Part shown: positions 34,588 through 44,183 of the stretch, piece by piece | Layout of the letters: every line of letters starts with the position of its first letter | How positions within the stretch are numbered: the stretch's first letter is position 1 | DNA from: Chitinophagales bacterium | GTDB lineage: Bacteria > Bacteroidota > Bacteroidia > Chitinophagales > Saprospiraceae | DNA length: 64,000 nt | Assembly (NCBI GenBank): GCA_017303875.1 | Contig: JAFLBP010000010.1 | Location: 62,001 to 126,000 of the forward strand | Reading direction: 5' to 3' | Made by a program: the position numbers and the translations under genes | Notes under the pieces: generated by a model | Seen by the model: the letters and a program-made list of their open reading frames with translations, nothing else | Databases searched by the model: none | What the model was told of the DNA's origin: nothing

Positions 34588-36021
34588 TCACTCCACCGCC
34601 AGCTTAAAAATATAGCCCGGCTCTTCTACCGATACATACAGGTACCCGTCGCGGCTTATGGCCACACAGCGTACGCGACCGATATTTTTGAGCAGTAATT
34701 CCTGTTTCACCACTTTATTATTTTCCAGTACACAGCGATTCAGGTAGCGGAAACGCAGGGAACCCACCATCAGGTTGCCCTTCCAGCCCGGGTAGCGATC
34801 GCCGGTCACGAAAGCCATGCCGCAGGGCGCAATAGAAGGCACCCAGTAATTAATCGGCTCCAATATGCCTTCGGATTTGGTCTTGTCGGTAAAAGAACGG
34901 CCATCATAATGCGTGCCATAAGACACCACAGGCCAGCCATAGTTGGCAGCTTTTTGGATGATATTCAGCTCATCGCCGCCACGCGGGCCGTGTTCATGCT
35001 CCCAGAGCGTGCTGCTGCCGGGCTGAAAAGCCAGTCCCTGCGGATTGCGGTGACCATAACTCCAGACGGACGGTACCGCGCCCGGCGTATTGAGGAAAGG
35101 ATTGTCTTTGGGAATTGAGCCGTCGTCGGCAATGCGATGAATTTTTCCCGGCGCAGTTTTGAGGTCTTGCGGAAATACATTTTCCTTGCCGCGCTCGCCT
35201 ACGGAAAAATAAAGCAGTCCGTCAGGCCCGAACTCCATGCGGCTGCCATAGTGGTGGCGGGTGGAAGCATAGGGTTCGGCGACAAAAATATCGCGGGCAT
35301 CTGCCAGTTGGTCGCCTTCGAGGCGGGCGCGCAGTACGGCCGTGGTAAATTCATTGCCGCCGCCGGGCTTGATTTTGCTGTACGTGAAGTAAATGAGCTT
35401 GTTTTCGCTGAAGCGCGGGTGCAGCTCCACGTCCAACAAGCCGCCTTGCCCATCCGACGACACCTGCGGCGCGCCTTTGATTTCAGTTTTGCGCCCTTTG
35501 GTATCCAAGCGCCAGATCGTGCCGCCTTTTTCCGTAAAAATAAGATCGTTATTGGGCAAAAACACCATTCCCCAGGGGCTTTCCAAGCCGCGCAATACGG
35601 TATCGAGGCGCAGGCGCATACCCTCTGAGCTGAAGCGATTGCTCGTCAGCGCTTCATCGAGGATGATTTTATCTTTCTGTTTTTCCTGAATTTTGATGAG
35701 GTAATCGGCAATTTCAAAGATCTGATTGTCACTCAGTTTATCTTTAAAACTATGCTTGCTCACCCCCGCAACGCCCTCGCGCATGGCGCGCATGAAATCG
35801 AGCCTGGAGTTGCCGTCTTTCCATTGGCGTTGCAAAAAAGTTTCTGCCGTAGGGCCGTGGCAGGACACACAATGTTCCTCAAACGGGGTTTTGGCGCCCC
35901 CGGCGGCGGCAGTACTCATGCCGGCATTGTTATTCACTTTTCGGTCGCTGCATGCAACAAACAACGCGACAAGGCTTAAAAGGGCGATGGGAAAAAACAG
36001 GCGCATATCGTTGTTTTTCAT
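34588..36021 (-). CDS. Lipoprotein PQQ-dependent sugar dehydrogenase with N-terminal cytochrome c
   Basis: The product has 477 residues. A lipobox LFVAC (Cys24) is followed by a class I cytochrome c domain with the heme motif CVSCH (Cys51, Cys54, His55) and HSFKDKLSDNQIFEIADYL. From about residue 130 a six-bladed propeller follows, of the soluble glucose/aldose sugar dehydrogenase type: GLESPWGMVFLPNNDLIFTEK, HHYGSRMEFGPDGLLYFSVGERG, SYGHRNPQGLAF, EHEHGPRGGDELNII, and GWPVVSYGTHYDG. The conserved His and Arg residues of these motifs bind PQQ and Ca2+ and abstract hydride. The fused cytochrome would pass electrons to the respiratory chain. Some family members lack sugar activity, so the substrate is open. 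The gene is flanked by elements E6 and E7. Confidence 0.9.
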   Translation of the reverse strand: MKNNDMRLFFPIALLSLVALFVACSDRKVNNNAGMSTAAAGGAKTPFEEHCVSCHGPTAETFLQRQWKDGNSRLDFMRAMREGVAGVSKHSFKDKLSDNQIFEIADYLIKIQEKQKDKIILDEALTSNRFSSEGMRLRLDTVLRGLESPWGMVFLPNNDLIFTEKGGTIWRLDTKGRKTEIKGAPQVSSDGQGGLLDVELHPRFSENKLIYFTYSKIKPGGGNEFTTAVLRARLEGDQLADARDIFVAEPYASTRHHYGSRMEFGPDGLLYFSVGERGKENVFPQDLKTAPGKIHRIADDGSIPKDNPFLNTPGAVPSVWSYGHRNPQGLAFQPGSSTLWEHEHGPRGGDELNIIQKAANYGWPVVSYGTHYDGRSFTDKTKSEGILEPINYWVPSIAPCGMAFVTGDRYPGWKGNLMVGSLRFRYLNRCVLENNKVVKQELLLKNIGRVRCVAISRDGYLYVSVEEPGYIFKLAVE

Positions 36022-36071
36022 TTTACAAAAAATCAGAAATCGTTTATTTGACTGTGCTATTGACCTTGCCC

Positions 36072-36181
36072 GGCCACGTAGGTTTCACACAGATGTGCAC
36101 AGATCATTCACACAGAAAGCACTGAATCTGTGTTTTCTGTGTAAACGATCTGTGCGCTTCTGTGCGAAACCTTACGTGGCC
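36072..36181. repeat. Long inverted repeat with CACAGAT words (element E7)
   Basis: The arms at about 36072-36122 and 36130-36181 pair over roughly 50 bases with a few mismatches (outer end GGCCACGTA / TACGTGGCC, with one extra A in the right arm). CACAGA words recur inside each arm at about 10-13 base spacing. It lies between the start of the PQQ dehydrogenase gene (36021) and the stop of the serine hydrolase gene (36236), both minus-strand. E1 is built the same way from a related word. Confidence 0.85.
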
Positions 36182-36235
36182 AGGCAGCCTTAAACAGCCC
36201 CAAATCAACACTCAAAATTAGCCAAAATCTGAAAC

Positions 36236-37312
36236 TCAGGGAATCAAAATCCGGACAATTTCATCGGCCAGCAAGCCTAAGTTGCAGGCATCGGAATTGG
36301 CCAGCAGCACCAGGGTTAGTTGTTTTTCCGGAAAATAAGCCAGCAAGGTGTTGGCGCCCTGAATACTGCCATAGCGCTCCACGACTTTCAGCGTTTGGCC
36401 GGCGTATTCTTTTTCGCTTACCCAAACGCCATACGCAGTATTCCAGAATTGTGGATAGGGCGTAGTCATCAGTGCCAGGGTTTCGGCTTCAAGCAGGGTT
36501 CCCCCAAAAAGCGCTTTGGAAAACTTCAGCAGGTCGGCGGTAGTGGAACACAAGGCACCGGCTGCGCCGTAATTTTCAATGTAAAAAGGTGCGTCGGGTT
36601 GCCAGGTTTGCAGGCTGTCGTTGTACAGGTAAGTTTTGGCCGTTCGGGCTTTGCCGGTTTTATACCACTCGGTATTCGTCATGCCGGCCGGTTTCAGGAT
36701 GCGTGATTGCAGTACTTCGGCAAACGGTTTTTTATAAATATTTTCAATGATTTTTCCCAAAATCATATAATCGCCGTTGTTGTAGCTGAATTGGCTGCCG
36801 GGCTTATTCACGAGTGGGCCACTGCAATATTTATCTAAAATATCCGCACTGCTGTGCGGTTGCGCATAAATATCCAGTCCCTGTGCCTCGCAATTTTGAA
36901 TCCCGGAGGAATGCGTGAGCAATTGGTGCAGCGTCACGCTGTCGCGCCCCGGGCCTTTGTATTCGGGCCAATAGGCGCCGATGCTTTGGCCCAAATCTAA
37001 TTTGCCCTGCTCGTAGAGTTGCAGGATGAGCACCGCTGTAAAAGCTTTGGTAATGGAGGCGATTTTGTAGCGGGTATCGGGTCGGTTGCTCGTTTTTTGT
37101 TCGCGGTCGGATAGTCCGAAAGCCTGATTGGCGATGACTTGATCGCCTTTTTGCACTAATAAACTGCCGCTAAAACGCTGGCCGCCAGCTGCTATCCGAA
37201 TCAGGGTAGAATCCGGCAGAAGGGTAAATTTGGTAGGATCGGGTAGTTTTTGGGCAAACGGGGTTTGTAAAACGCTTATTGCCAGGATAATGACGAATGT
37301 AAATTTGTACAT
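36236..37312 (-). CDS. Secreted beta-lactamase-family serine hydrolase
   Basis: The product has 358 residues with a signal peptide ending QTPFAQ. IASITKAFTAVLI has the SxxK motif (SITK) with the acyl-accepting serine and general-base lysine. FSYNNGDYMILGKII has the YxN motif (YNN). LLTHSSGIQNCE is the typical strand after the active site in class C beta-lactamase and DD-carboxypeptidase-like proteins. A third motif near GSIQGANTLLAY is in the position of the KTG/HxG box but is not canonical. The group includes esterases, peptidases and unknown hydrolases, so real beta-lactamase activity should not be assumed. A small hairpin TTGTTTC-AAGC-GAAACAA lies just upstream. It is separated from the 37394 gene by about 80 bases. 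Confidence 0.85.
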   Translation of the reverse strand: MYKFTFVIILAISVLQTPFAQKLPDPTKFTLLPDSTLIRIAAGGQRFSGSLLVQKGDQVIANQAFGLSDREQKTSNRPDTRYKIASITKAFTAVLILQLYEQGKLDLGQSIGAYWPEYKGPGRDSVTLHQLLTHSSGIQNCEAQGLDIYAQPHSSADILDKYCSGPLVNKPGSQFSYNNGDYMILGKIIENIYKKPFAEVLQSRILKPAGMTNTEWYKTGKARTAKTYLYNDSLQTWQPDAPFYIENYGAAGALCSTTADLLKFSKALFGGTLLEAETLALMTTPYPQFWNTAYGVWVSEKEYAGQTLKVVERYGSIQGANTLLAYFPEKQLTLVLLANSDACNLGLLADEIVRILIP

Positions 37313-37393
37313 GCAGGAGGTTTTGTTTCAAGCGAAACAAGCGAAGGCGTAATTGGTTTTTAAGCCTTAGAGCATGAATTCCCGAACATGCGC

Positions 37394-38140
37394 TTAATTC
37401 GCCCCCTCAAACGCATCAGCTGGCACGGTTTCCAGCACTTCCACGGGCGCTAAACTGCGGCCATCGCCCCGACTGTCGGAAAGCTGGATATTACCATAGC
37501 GTTTGTAATTGCGCCAGGGGTTCTTAAAACGCGGCTCGGCATCGGTATTTTTGGTAAAAAAGGCCCATTGGGAAACGAGCTTTTGCTGTTTATCAACCCA
37601 TACCTGGTACTTATTGTCGGGCGTAACACCTACATTTTTAAAGGTCATTTCCAGCAAATGGCAATTGGCTTTGGCGTCGTCCTGCGCTTCGCCGAGGTAG
37701 CGCAGCGTAACGCCCTGATCGAGCATTTTGTAGGGCATCACAAGCCAGTAGGAGTCGTTGATCCATACTTCTTTGCCCATTTTCAGGTATTTGGCCAAGG
37801 TATCGGGCTGACTTTGGGGTACGTTGTTGATCCAGACGCGGCCACTGCCGTCGTTGAGGTTGACGATCACTTTGAGCGGGCGTTTGGCCCAGTCGATGCG
37901 GCACATACCTGCGTGTTTATCCCAGAGCAGTGTTCGGTTGCCGAAAAAGTTCCAGCGGATGTAGCGGGTATTGTCCCAGGCCTGTTTGCCGCCTTGTGCG
38001 TTGAGCACATCATTGGCTACCAGAATCGCCTTGGCATCGGAGCCGGAGGGCGTTGGCGGGGCGCTGATACCGCCGCCTGTGGAACATTGCCAGTACAAAA
38101 CCGGGAGCAGAAGCAGGGGTAAAAAGCGCATTAACCGCAT
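37394..38140 (-). CDS. Probable lipoprotein, DUF6503/LolA-like fold
   Basis: The product has 248 residues. The N-terminus is hydrophobic and a cysteine follows (LYWQC). The lipobox is weak because W and Q are unusual at those positions. The mature part has the order YIRWNFFGNRTLLWDK, VIVNLNDGSGRVWINN, KEVWINDSYWLVMPYKML, CHLLEMTFKNVGVTPDNKYQ and VWVDKQQKLVSQWAFF. This repeated antiparallel pattern resembles LolA/LppX-like folds of the DUF6503 type, which carry lipids between membranes. No lipid-binding data can be read from sequence. It starts 5 bases after the end of the rfbA frame, so the two are probably co-transcribed. Confidence 0.7.
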   Translation of the reverse strand: MRLMRFLPLLLLPVLYWQCSTGGGISAPPTPSGSDAKAILVANDVLNAQGGKQAWDNTRYIRWNFFGNRTLLWDKHAGMCRIDWAKRPLKVIVNLNDGSGRVWINNVPQSQPDTLAKYLKMGKEVWINDSYWLVMPYKMLDQGVTLRYLGEAQDDAKANCHLLEMTFKNVGVTPDNKYQVWVDKQQKLVSQWAFFTKNTDAEPRFKNPWRNYKRYGNIQLSDSRGDGRSLAPVEVLETVPADAFEGAN

Positions 38141-38145
38141 GGTAT

Positions 38146-39015
38146 TTATCGTTGAAAGGTAAGCAAATTGAGCAGGTATTCGCCGTAGCCGCTTTTGAGG
38201 TATTTATGGCCGAGGCGTTCGAGGCCGGCATCGTCGATAAAGCCCATTTCCCAGGCAATTTCTTCGATACAGCCAATTTTCAGACCTTGCCGGTCTTCGA
38301 TGGTTTCGATGAACTGGCTGGCCTGCATCAGGCTTTTATGGGTGCCGGTATCGAGCCAGGCATAGCCGCGCCCCATTACCCGCACCTGCAATTTACCTTG
38401 TTCGAGGTAATATTTATTGACGTCGGTAATCTCATACTCGCCGCGCGCGCTGGGTTTCAGTTCGCGGGCCACATCGAGTACACTGTTGTCGTAGAAATAG
38501 AGGCCGGGAACGGCGTAATGGCTTTTGGGCTGTTTGGGCTTTTCTTCTATGCTGAGGGCGCGGAAATTTTTGTCAAAATCCACCACGCCATAACGTTCGG
38601 GATCGGCCACCTGATAGGCGAAAATAATACCGCCTTCGGGTTCGGTGCAGGAGCGCACCATTTCACCTAATCCGGCGCCGTAAAAAATATTATCGCCGAG
38701 AATCAGGGACGCGTTGTCCTTTCCTACAAAAGGGGCGCCCAGCACAAATGCCTGGGCCAGTCCGTTCGGATCGTGTTGTTCTACGTAGGAAAAATTCATA
38801 CCCAGCTCGGCGCCATCGCCAAACAGATGTCGGAATTTGGGCAAATCCTGCGGTGTGGAAATAATCAGTACATCGCGAATACCCGCCAGCATGAGGGTGC
38901 TGAGCGGGTAATAAATCATCGGTTTATCGTAAACCGGCATCAATTGCTTGCTTACGGCAAGGGTAAGCGGATAAAGGCGGGTGCCTAAGCCTCCGGCAAG
39001 TATGATTCCTTTCAC
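38146..39015 (-). CDS. rfbA: Glucose-1-phosphate thymidylyltransferase
   Basis: The product has 289 residues, the usual length. The start is GTG at 39015, since MKGIILAGG is the invariant N-terminus. [30 protein letters not shown] is the nucleotide-binding signature (G-G-x-G-T-R-L with a catalytic Lys). [13 protein letters not shown] and [15 protein letters not shown] are further RmlA motifs. It joins dTTP and glucose-1-phosphate to give dTDP-glucose, the first step toward dTDP-rhamnose and related sugars of surface glycans. The partner genes rfbB, rfbC and rfbD are not in the window. It follows infB after 12 bases, so transcription may be shared, which is an unusual context. Confidence 0.95.
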   Translation of the reverse strand: MKGIILAGGLGTRLYPLTLAVSKQLMPVYDKPMIYYPLSTLMLAGIRDVLIISTPQDLPKFRHLFGDGAELGMNFSYVEQHDPNGLAQAFVLGAPFVGKDNASLILGDNIFYGAGLGEMVRSCTEPEGGIIFAYQVADPERYGVVDFDKNFRALSIEEKPKQPKSHYAVPGLYFYDNSVLDVARELKPSARGEYEITDVNKYYLEQGKLQVRVMGRGYAWLDTGTHKSLMQASQFIETIEDRQGLKIGCIEEIAWEMGFIDDAGLERLGHKYLKSGYGEYLLNLLTFQR

Positions 39016-39027
39016 GCGTTACAGGGT

Positions 39028-42000
39028 TTACTGTAATTTGGTCTTAACCTCGTTGATGACATAAGATTCGATGATGTCACCCACCTTAATGTCATTGAAG
39101 TTCTTCACGGTCATACCGCATTCCATACCGGCTTTTACCTCTTTCACGTCGTCTTTAACGCGTTTGAGCGAACCCAGCTCGGCGTGTTGGCCCTGATTGA
39201 CCGGGTAGATCACGATGCCATCGCGGATAATCCGTATACTGTGGTTACGACTAACTTTGCCCTCTTGCACGTAGCAACCGGCAACGGTACCCACTTTGGA
39301 GATCTTGTAGACCTCGCGGATTTCCACCTGACCCATGATTTCCTCTTCCTTGGTCGGCTCCAACATACCCTCCATAGCGGCCTTGATCTCGTTGATGGCC
39401 TCGTAAATGATGGAGTAGAGTTTGATTTCCACGCCTTCTTTTTCGGCGAGTTTACGCGCGGTGAGCGAGGGGCGCACCTGGAAACCCACGATGATGGCAT
39501 CGGAAGCGGAGGCAAGCATGACGTCGGAATCGACGATCTGGCCCACCGCTTTGTGGATAACGCTGACCTGGATTTTGTCCATCGAGAGCTTGATCAGCGA
39601 GTCGCTTAGTGCTTCTACCGAGCCGTCGAAGTCACCTTTAACGATCAATTTCAGCTCTTTGAAGTTGCCGAGTGCCAAACGGCGGCCGATTTCTTCGAGG
39701 CTGATCCGTTTGGAGGCGCGGTTGGCCTGTTCGCGGATGATTTGCGCACGTTTGCCGGCAATATCCTTGGCTTCGCTGTCAGTAGCGGTCACTTTGATTT
39801 TTTCACCGGCCTGTGGGGCGCCGGGCAGGCCGAGCACGAGTACAGGAACGGCGGGACCGGCTTCTTTGATTTTTTTACCACGTTCATTGAACATGGCTTT
39901 CACTTTGCCGGCAAATTCGCCTGCAATGATCGGATCGCCATCGCGGAGTGTACCGTTTTCAACAAGGATTTTGGCGACGTAGCCGCGGCCTTTGTCGAGC
40001 GATGCTTCGAGGATGGTACCGATTGCACGGCGGGATGGATTGGCCTGAAGTTCAAGCAATTCGGCTTCAAGCAGTACTTTTTCGAGCAATTTGTCGATAT
40101 TGGTACCTTTTTTAGCCGAAATATCCTGGCTTTGATATTTACCGCCCCAAGCTTCCACGAGGAAGTTCATTTGGGCGAGTTCATTTTTAATGCGTTCGGG
40201 GTCGGCGCCGGGTTTATCAATTTTATTGATGGCGAAGACGATAGGAACGCCGGCAGCTTGTGCGTGACTGATGGCCTCGCGGGTTTGCGGCATGATGCTG
40301 TCGTCGGCAGCGACCACGATGATGGCCACGTCGGTTACTTTGGCACCGCGCGCACGCATGGCGGTAAAGGCTTCGTGACCGGGTGTATCGAGGAAGGTGA
40401 TTTTTTTAGCAGCATCGCCTTCACCGACCATCACCTCATAAGCACCGATGTGCTGGGTGATCCCCCCGGCTTCACCGCCGGCCACATTGGCTTTGCGGAT
40501 ATGGTCGAGGAGCGATGTTTTACCGTGGTCGACGTGACCCATTACGGTAACGATGGGTTGGCGCGGGCGCAGATCTGCCGGATCGTCAACTTCTTCTTCT
40601 TCCAGCTCTACTTGTTCTTCGGCGCTGATAAATTTAACCTGATAGCCAAATTCGTTGGATACCAGTTCAATAATTTCTGCGTCGAGGCGCTGGTTAATGG
40701 ATACAAATACGCCGAGTGCCATACATGCCTGAATGACATCGGAGGGTTTGATATTGATGAGTGAAGCCAGGTCGGATACGGAGATAAACTCTGCTACTTG
40801 CAGTGTTTTATCATCGCCGGCACGCTGAGCCTCCATTGCCTCTTTACGGTCGCGGATGACATCGCGTTTGTCGCGACGCATTTTCTGGCGTTTGCGGCTG
40901 GCGCCGGCGCCGAGTCGCGCCATTGTCTGGCGGATTTGATCTTCGATATCCTTTTGAGATACCTCTTTTGGGGCATCGGTACGGCCTTTTCCTTTTTTAT
41001 CGCCCTGGTTGGCGTTCATCGTTGCCTGCAAGTTGGTGGCACTGATGGGCTGCTGCACCTTTTTGCGCTTGCGCTTGTGGCGGGCATCGTTGCTGCCAGC
41101 TGCGCCACCGCTGCCTTGTTGCTGCTGGCCGCCGGGGTTGTTATTGCCACCGCCCTGTTGATTGGGGCCGCGGTTGCCGCTGTTAGGGTTATTACCGCCA
41201 CCGCCGCGATTATCGCCGGGGCGACCGCCGCCGCGATTTTGCTGTTGCTGATTGCGGTTTCGGTTATTATTGTTGTTGTTGTCTTTATTGGCCGGCTCTT
41301 CTTTTTTGGGCGGATTGAGGTTGATCTTACCCAAAATTTTAAGGCCGCGCAGGGCAGGAGATTCTGCGCGATACAGCTCGTCGGAAGGTACCGTATCGAT
41401 GTTGCCGGGCGCTGCTGCGGGTGTAGCGGGTGTTTCCGGCGCCGGAGGTGGCGGCGTTTCCTTGGGCTTCTCCTGTACAGGTGCTACCTGCGGTGGCGTT
41501 TCCCTGGGTTTTTCAGCTACCGGGGCTGGTACCGCTTCCGGTGCAGGGGCTGGGGGTACAGGAGCGGGAGGCTGTTGCGATTCCTGTTTAGCGGGTTTTT
41601 CTGCCGGGGCCGTTTTTTTCCGGGCATCCAGGTCAATTTTACCCAATATTTTCAGGCCGGGCGCACGTTCGGGTGTGCGCGGCTGTACTACTTCTGCGGG
41701 AGGAGGTGTTTCTTTTGGCGGCTCGGGGGCTGGTGCAGGCACTTTAGGTGCTTCCACCACGGGAGCAGGCGGCGCAGGAGGAGGTGGTGGCGGCGGCGGC
41801 GGTGGAGTTGCCGAGCCAGGGCGGGAAAGAAGGGTGGTTGTTGGGGCCGGAGGAGTCGGAGCGGGCGGAGGGGTGACCGGCGGGTTCGGCGTTGACACCG
41901 GTTCTTTTTTAAGAACGGGGCGAGCCAGTTTGTCCGCTTCCTGTTTGATAGCAAGATCCTTCTGGAACTCCTTTTGCAGGACTCCCAGCATTTCATCCGT

Positions 42001-42117
42001 GATATCGGCCGTAGGCTTCTCTTCCACATCATTGAATCCCTTGTTGTGAAGGGTCTCGACGATGGTGTGGAGGCCGACGTTGAATTCCTTTGCTACCTTA
42101 ATTAATTTTTGCGCCAT
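39028..42117 (-). CDS. infB: Translation initiation factor IF-2
   Basis: The product has 1029 residues. The N-terminal IF2_N-like start is [20 protein letters not shown] (about 3-22). Then comes a Pro/Ala-rich linker (about 70-250), a run rich in Asn, Gln and Gly with Arg (about 265-350), and a basic segment. The GTPase domain begins near 520: [14 protein letters not shown] (G1), [16 protein letters not shown] (G3) and [10 protein letters not shown] (G4). The beta-barrel C1/C2 domains complete the protein ([37 protein letters not shown]). It positions initiator fMet-tRNA on the 30S subunit and drives subunit joining. nusA and rimP lie upstream in the conserved order. A TATCTTTG box in the 193-base gap to nusA suggests a second promoter. 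Confidence 0.97.
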   Translation of the reverse strand: MAQKLIKVAKEFNVGLHTIVETLHNKGFNDVEEKPTADITDEMLGVLQKEFQKDLAIKQEADKLARPVLKKEPVSTPNPPVTPPPAPTPPAPTTTLLSRPGSATPPPPPPPPPPAPPAPVVEAPKVPAPAPEPPKETPPPAEVVQPRTPERAPGLKILGKIDLDARKKTAPAEKPAKQESQQPPAPVPPAPAPEAVPAPVAEKPRETPPQVAPVQEKPKETPPPPAPETPATPAAAPGNIDTVPSDELYRAESPALRGLKILGKINLNPPKKEEPANKDNNNNNNRNRNQQQQNRGGGRPGDNRGGGGNNPNSGNRGPNQQGGGNNNPGGQQQQGSGGAAGSNDARHKRKRKKVQQPISATNLQATMNANQGDKKGKGRTDAPKEVSQKDIEDQIRQTMARLGAGASRKRQKMRRDKRDVIRDRKEAMEAQRAGDDKTLQVAEFISVSDLASLINIKPSDVIQACMALGVFVSINQRLDAEIIELVSNEFGYQVKFISAEEQVELEEEEVDDPADLRPRQPIVTVMGHVDHGKTSLLDHIRKANVAGGEAGGITQHIGAYEVMVGEGDAAKKITFLDTPGHEAFTAMRARGAKVTDVAIIVVAADDSIMPQTREAISHAQAAGVPIVFAINKIDKPGADPERIKNELAQMNFLVEAWGGKYQSQDISAKKGTNIDKLLEKVLLEAELLELQANPSRRAIGTILEASLDKGRGYVAKILVENGTLRDGDPIIAGEFAGKVKAMFNERGKKIKEAGPAVPVLVLGLPGAPQAGEKIKVTATDSEAKDIAGKRAQIIREQANRASKRISLEEIGRRLALGNFKELKLIVKGDFDGSVEALSDSLIKLSMDKIQVSVIHKAVGQIVDSDVMLASASDAIIVGFQVRPSLTARKLAEKEGVEIKLYSIIYEAINEIKAAMEGMLEPTKEEEIMGQVEIREVYKISKVGTVAGCYVQEGKVSRNHSIRIIRDGIVIYPVNQGQHAELGSLKRVKDDVKEVKAGMECGMTVKNFNDIKVGDIIESYVINEVKTKLQ

Positions 42118-42254
42118 GCAGTGGTTTTTCCTGCTTTGTTGAAAAGAGTAGATGAATCGCGTTTTGCGGGCAAACGCGCGACAGTTTTTTTTAGTTCCGC
42201 ATAGAGTCGATCGTTTTAGAAGGCTTAAGTGTTTTGGTTATGGAAAAAGCGCCG

Positions 42255-42299
42255 CAAAGATACGACTTTTTTCGGGAATGAGCCGGGCTTTCGCCCGGC
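42255..42299 (-). promoter_or_regulatory. -7 box and hairpin in the nusA-infB gap
   Basis: On the minus strand TATCTTTG (complement of 42255-42262) matches TAnnTTTG exactly, though no TTG was found at the right distance. It would start infB transcription about 130 bases before its ATG. Just upstream, GCCGGGC and GCCCGGC form a 7-bp stem with a TTTC loop at 42282-42299, directly after nusA. Without a U-tract it may be a pause or a processing site. Confidence 0.45.
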
Positions 42300-42310
42300 C
42301 CTGTATCTTT

Positions 42311-43558
42311 TTACTTTTGTTCGTCTTCGAACTCGGAGGCGAGTACCCGCAATACTTCGCGGATGGTCTCTTCTTCGAGGTCGGTTCGGCGTTGCAGTTC
42401 TTCTGCGCTCAGTTCGAGTACCTGTCGGGCAGTATCGCAGCCAATGTTTTTAAAGGCTTCGATTACCCACGGTTCGATTTCGTCGCCAAATTCTTCCAGA
42501 TCGACGTCGTCGATTTCGTATTCCGCCTGATTGCGGTATACATCGATTTCGAATCCGGTGAGTTTGGAGGCTAATTTGATATTGCTGCCGGCCTTACCGA
42601 TGGCGAGGCTTACCTGATCGGCGTCGAGGTAAACGGCGGCGCGTTTGCGCTCCATATCCAGGTCCATGTGGCTGATTTTAGCCGGTGTGAGGCTGCGCTG
42701 GATAAAGAGGTGCAGGTTATTGGTGTAGTTGATGATGTCGATATTTTCGTTGCGCAATTCGCGGACGATCCCGTGAATACGGCTGCCTTTCATACCGACG
42801 CAGGCGCCAACGGGGTCGATGCGTTCGTCGTGGCTTTCCACCGCAACCTTGGCGCGTTCGCCGGGCAGGCGAACGATATTTTTGATTTCAATTACGCCAT
42901 CTTCAATTTCAGGCACCTCGGCCTCCAGCAGTTTCTCAAGGAAAGCCGGATCGGTACGGCTGAGCATGATAAACGGCGTATTGTTGCGCATTTCCACTTT
43001 GCGGATAATGCCTTTCACTACGTCGCCTTTGCGGTAATAATCGCCTTTGATCATTTCAGTACGCGGCAAAACGATTTCGTTGCCCGTGTTGTCGTCTACG
43101 GCGAGGAGTTCTTTTTTCATCACCTGACCCACTTCGGCGGTTACCACCTGGCCAACGCGTTCGGAGTACTTGCGGTAGATTTCGTCTTTTTCCAGTTCCA
43201 TGATCCGCGATACGAGCGTTTGGCGGGCAGCCATAATGGCGCGGCGACCAAAGTCCTCGATAGAGAGTTGCTCGTAGCATTCCTCCCCTACGTCGAGGCT
43301 TTCGTCAATCATGTGCGCTTCGGTCACACTGACCTGTGAGCGTTCGTCGGTAACCTCACCGTCGGGCACTACTTCGCGTACGCGCCAGATCTCAAGATCC
43401 CCTTTATTGGTATTGACGATCACGTCAAAATTTTCATCCGAGCCATATTTTTTCTTGATAAGGGTGCGAAACACGTCTTCGAGTACGCGCACCATGGTCG
43501 GACGATCAATGTTTTTACCCGATTTAAAATCGGCAAAAACGTCAACCAGATTTAACAT
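42311..43558 (-). CDS. nusA: Transcription termination/antitermination factor NusA
   Basis: The product has 415 residues. The N-terminal RNA-polymerase-binding domain is at about 1-130. An S1 domain follows (VGQVVTAEVGQVMKKELLAV..., about 135-200). Two KH domains carry GERAKVAVESHDERIDPVGACVGMKGSRI (about 230-290) and LSLAIGKAGSNIKLASKLTGFEID (about 300-345). The C-terminal helical segment (LELSAEELQRRTDLEEETI) is shorter than the E. coli acidic repeats, normal for this phylum. NusA modulates pausing, hairpin termination and antitermination. The gene lies between rimP (16-base gap) and infB, the conserved bacterial arrangement, and is transcribed from the rimP promoter. Confidence 0.97.
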   Translation of the reverse strand: MLNLVDVFADFKSGKNIDRPTMVRVLEDVFRTLIKKKYGSDENFDVIVNTNKGDLEIWRVREVVPDGEVTDERSQVSVTEAHMIDESLDVGEECYEQLSIEDFGRRAIMAARQTLVSRIMELEKDEIYRKYSERVGQVVTAEVGQVMKKELLAVDDNTGNEIVLPRTEMIKGDYYRKGDVVKGIIRKVEMRNNTPFIMLSRTDPAFLEKLLEAEVPEIEDGVIEIKNIVRLPGERAKVAVESHDERIDPVGACVGMKGSRIHGIVRELRNENIDIINYTNNLHLFIQRSLTPAKISHMDLDMERKRAAVYLDADQVSLAIGKAGSNIKLASKLTGFEIDVYRNQAEYEIDDVDLEEFGDEIEPWVIEAFKNIGCDTARQVLELSAEELQRRTDLEEETIREVLRVLASEFEDEQK

Positions 43559-43574
43559 AAGCGTATGTATTGGC

Positions 43575-44057
43575 TTAAAAAACGATTTTTACAATGGCCT
43601 TCGCGATGTCCGCGTAAGGGATTACAGTTTCCAGCACTACTTCTTTTTTCTTCTTACCCTCGCGTTCGATAACGGTTTGGGTAAGTGTGATCTGTTGTTC
43701 ATCCGCAGCGCTGAGCAGGCCTTCTTCGGCTTCCGTTTTATCGACCCGCGTTACCAGAAGGCTGCGGCCGATATTTTTTACATATTGCCTTGGAAACTTC
43801 AGGGGGCGGCCCACACCCGGGCTGCTGACTTCAAGCACGTATTTTTCGCCGAGCCAGCCATTAGCATCGAGGTGGCTTTCGAGATAACGGCTGAGTTTCT
43901 GACATTTTTCGAAAGTCATTCCGCTGTCGCTGTCAGCAAAAACATACAGTTTATTGCCGGGTTTCAGCTCGATTTCTACGGTGAAGCAGTCGGCAAAGAC
44001 TTCGTCGGTCTGGAATTTTTCATCCAGCAGATGTGTGATACGTTCGGTAAGTTCCAT
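43575..44057 (-). CDS. rimP: Ribosome maturation factor RimP
   Basis: From the ATG at 44057 the product has 160 residues. The frame is open to 44126, but that codon is a TTG and lies inside the promoter. The N-terminal domain has ELKPGNKLYVFADSDSGMTFEKCQKLSRYLESHL. The central LEVSSPGVGRPLKFPRQYVKNIGR is the RimP signature. The short C-terminal SH3-like domain completes it. The protein assists 30S maturation. A promoter lies upstream at 44124-44154, and the leader includes a 9-bp hairpin. Confidence 0.93.
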   Translation of the reverse strand: MELTERITHLLDEKFQTDEVFADCFTVEIELKPGNKLYVFADSDSGMTFEKCQKLSRYLESHLDANGWLGEKYVLEVSSPGVGRPLKFPRQYVKNIGRSLLVTRVDKTEAEEGLLSAADEQQITLTQTVIEREGKKKKEVVLETVIPYADIAKAIVKIVF

Positions 44058-44073
44058 GAACCTGATATAAAGC

Positions 44074-44101
44074 AAAGAGGGAACCGAATGGCTCCCTCTT
44101 T
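44074..44101 (-). promoter_or_regulatory. Hairpin in the rimP leader, or terminator of the upstream DUF2721 gene
   Basis: AAAGAGGGA (44074-44082) pairs with TCCCTCTTT (44093-44101), a 9-bp perfect stem with a 10-nt loop. On the minus strand it is followed by GCTTTATATC. It ends 17 bases before the rimP ATG and lies within the message if transcription begins near 44118. It is also the only terminator-like hairpin after the DUF2721 gene. Confidence 0.6.
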
Positions 44102-44123
44102 CGTGTGCTGTCGATTCCTGACG

Positions 44124-44154
44124 CAAAGGTAATTCAATAAGCCCAAACTTTCAA
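44124..44154 (-). promoter_or_regulatory. Bacteroidota-type promoter for rimP-nusA-infB
   Basis: On the minus strand TTG (complement of CAA at 44152-44154) is followed by 20 bases and then TACCTTTG (complement of 44124-44131). This matches both consensus elements and the spacing. The predicted start near 44118 leaves a leader of about 60 bases before the rimP ATG at 44057. Confidence 0.7.
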
Positions 44155-44183
44155 ATTAAGGCGGAATTTTATTTGGCCAGGTT

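Noticed and set aside
33905..34591. Minus-strand ORF containing HSAFRIP repeats
   Set aside because: It is the translation of the GAATGCG array plus antisense of the helicase gene.
39742..41895. Long plus-strand ORFs opposite infB
   Set aside because: They reflect the biased codons of infB on the other strand. Composition is low-complexity, with no start context or family match.
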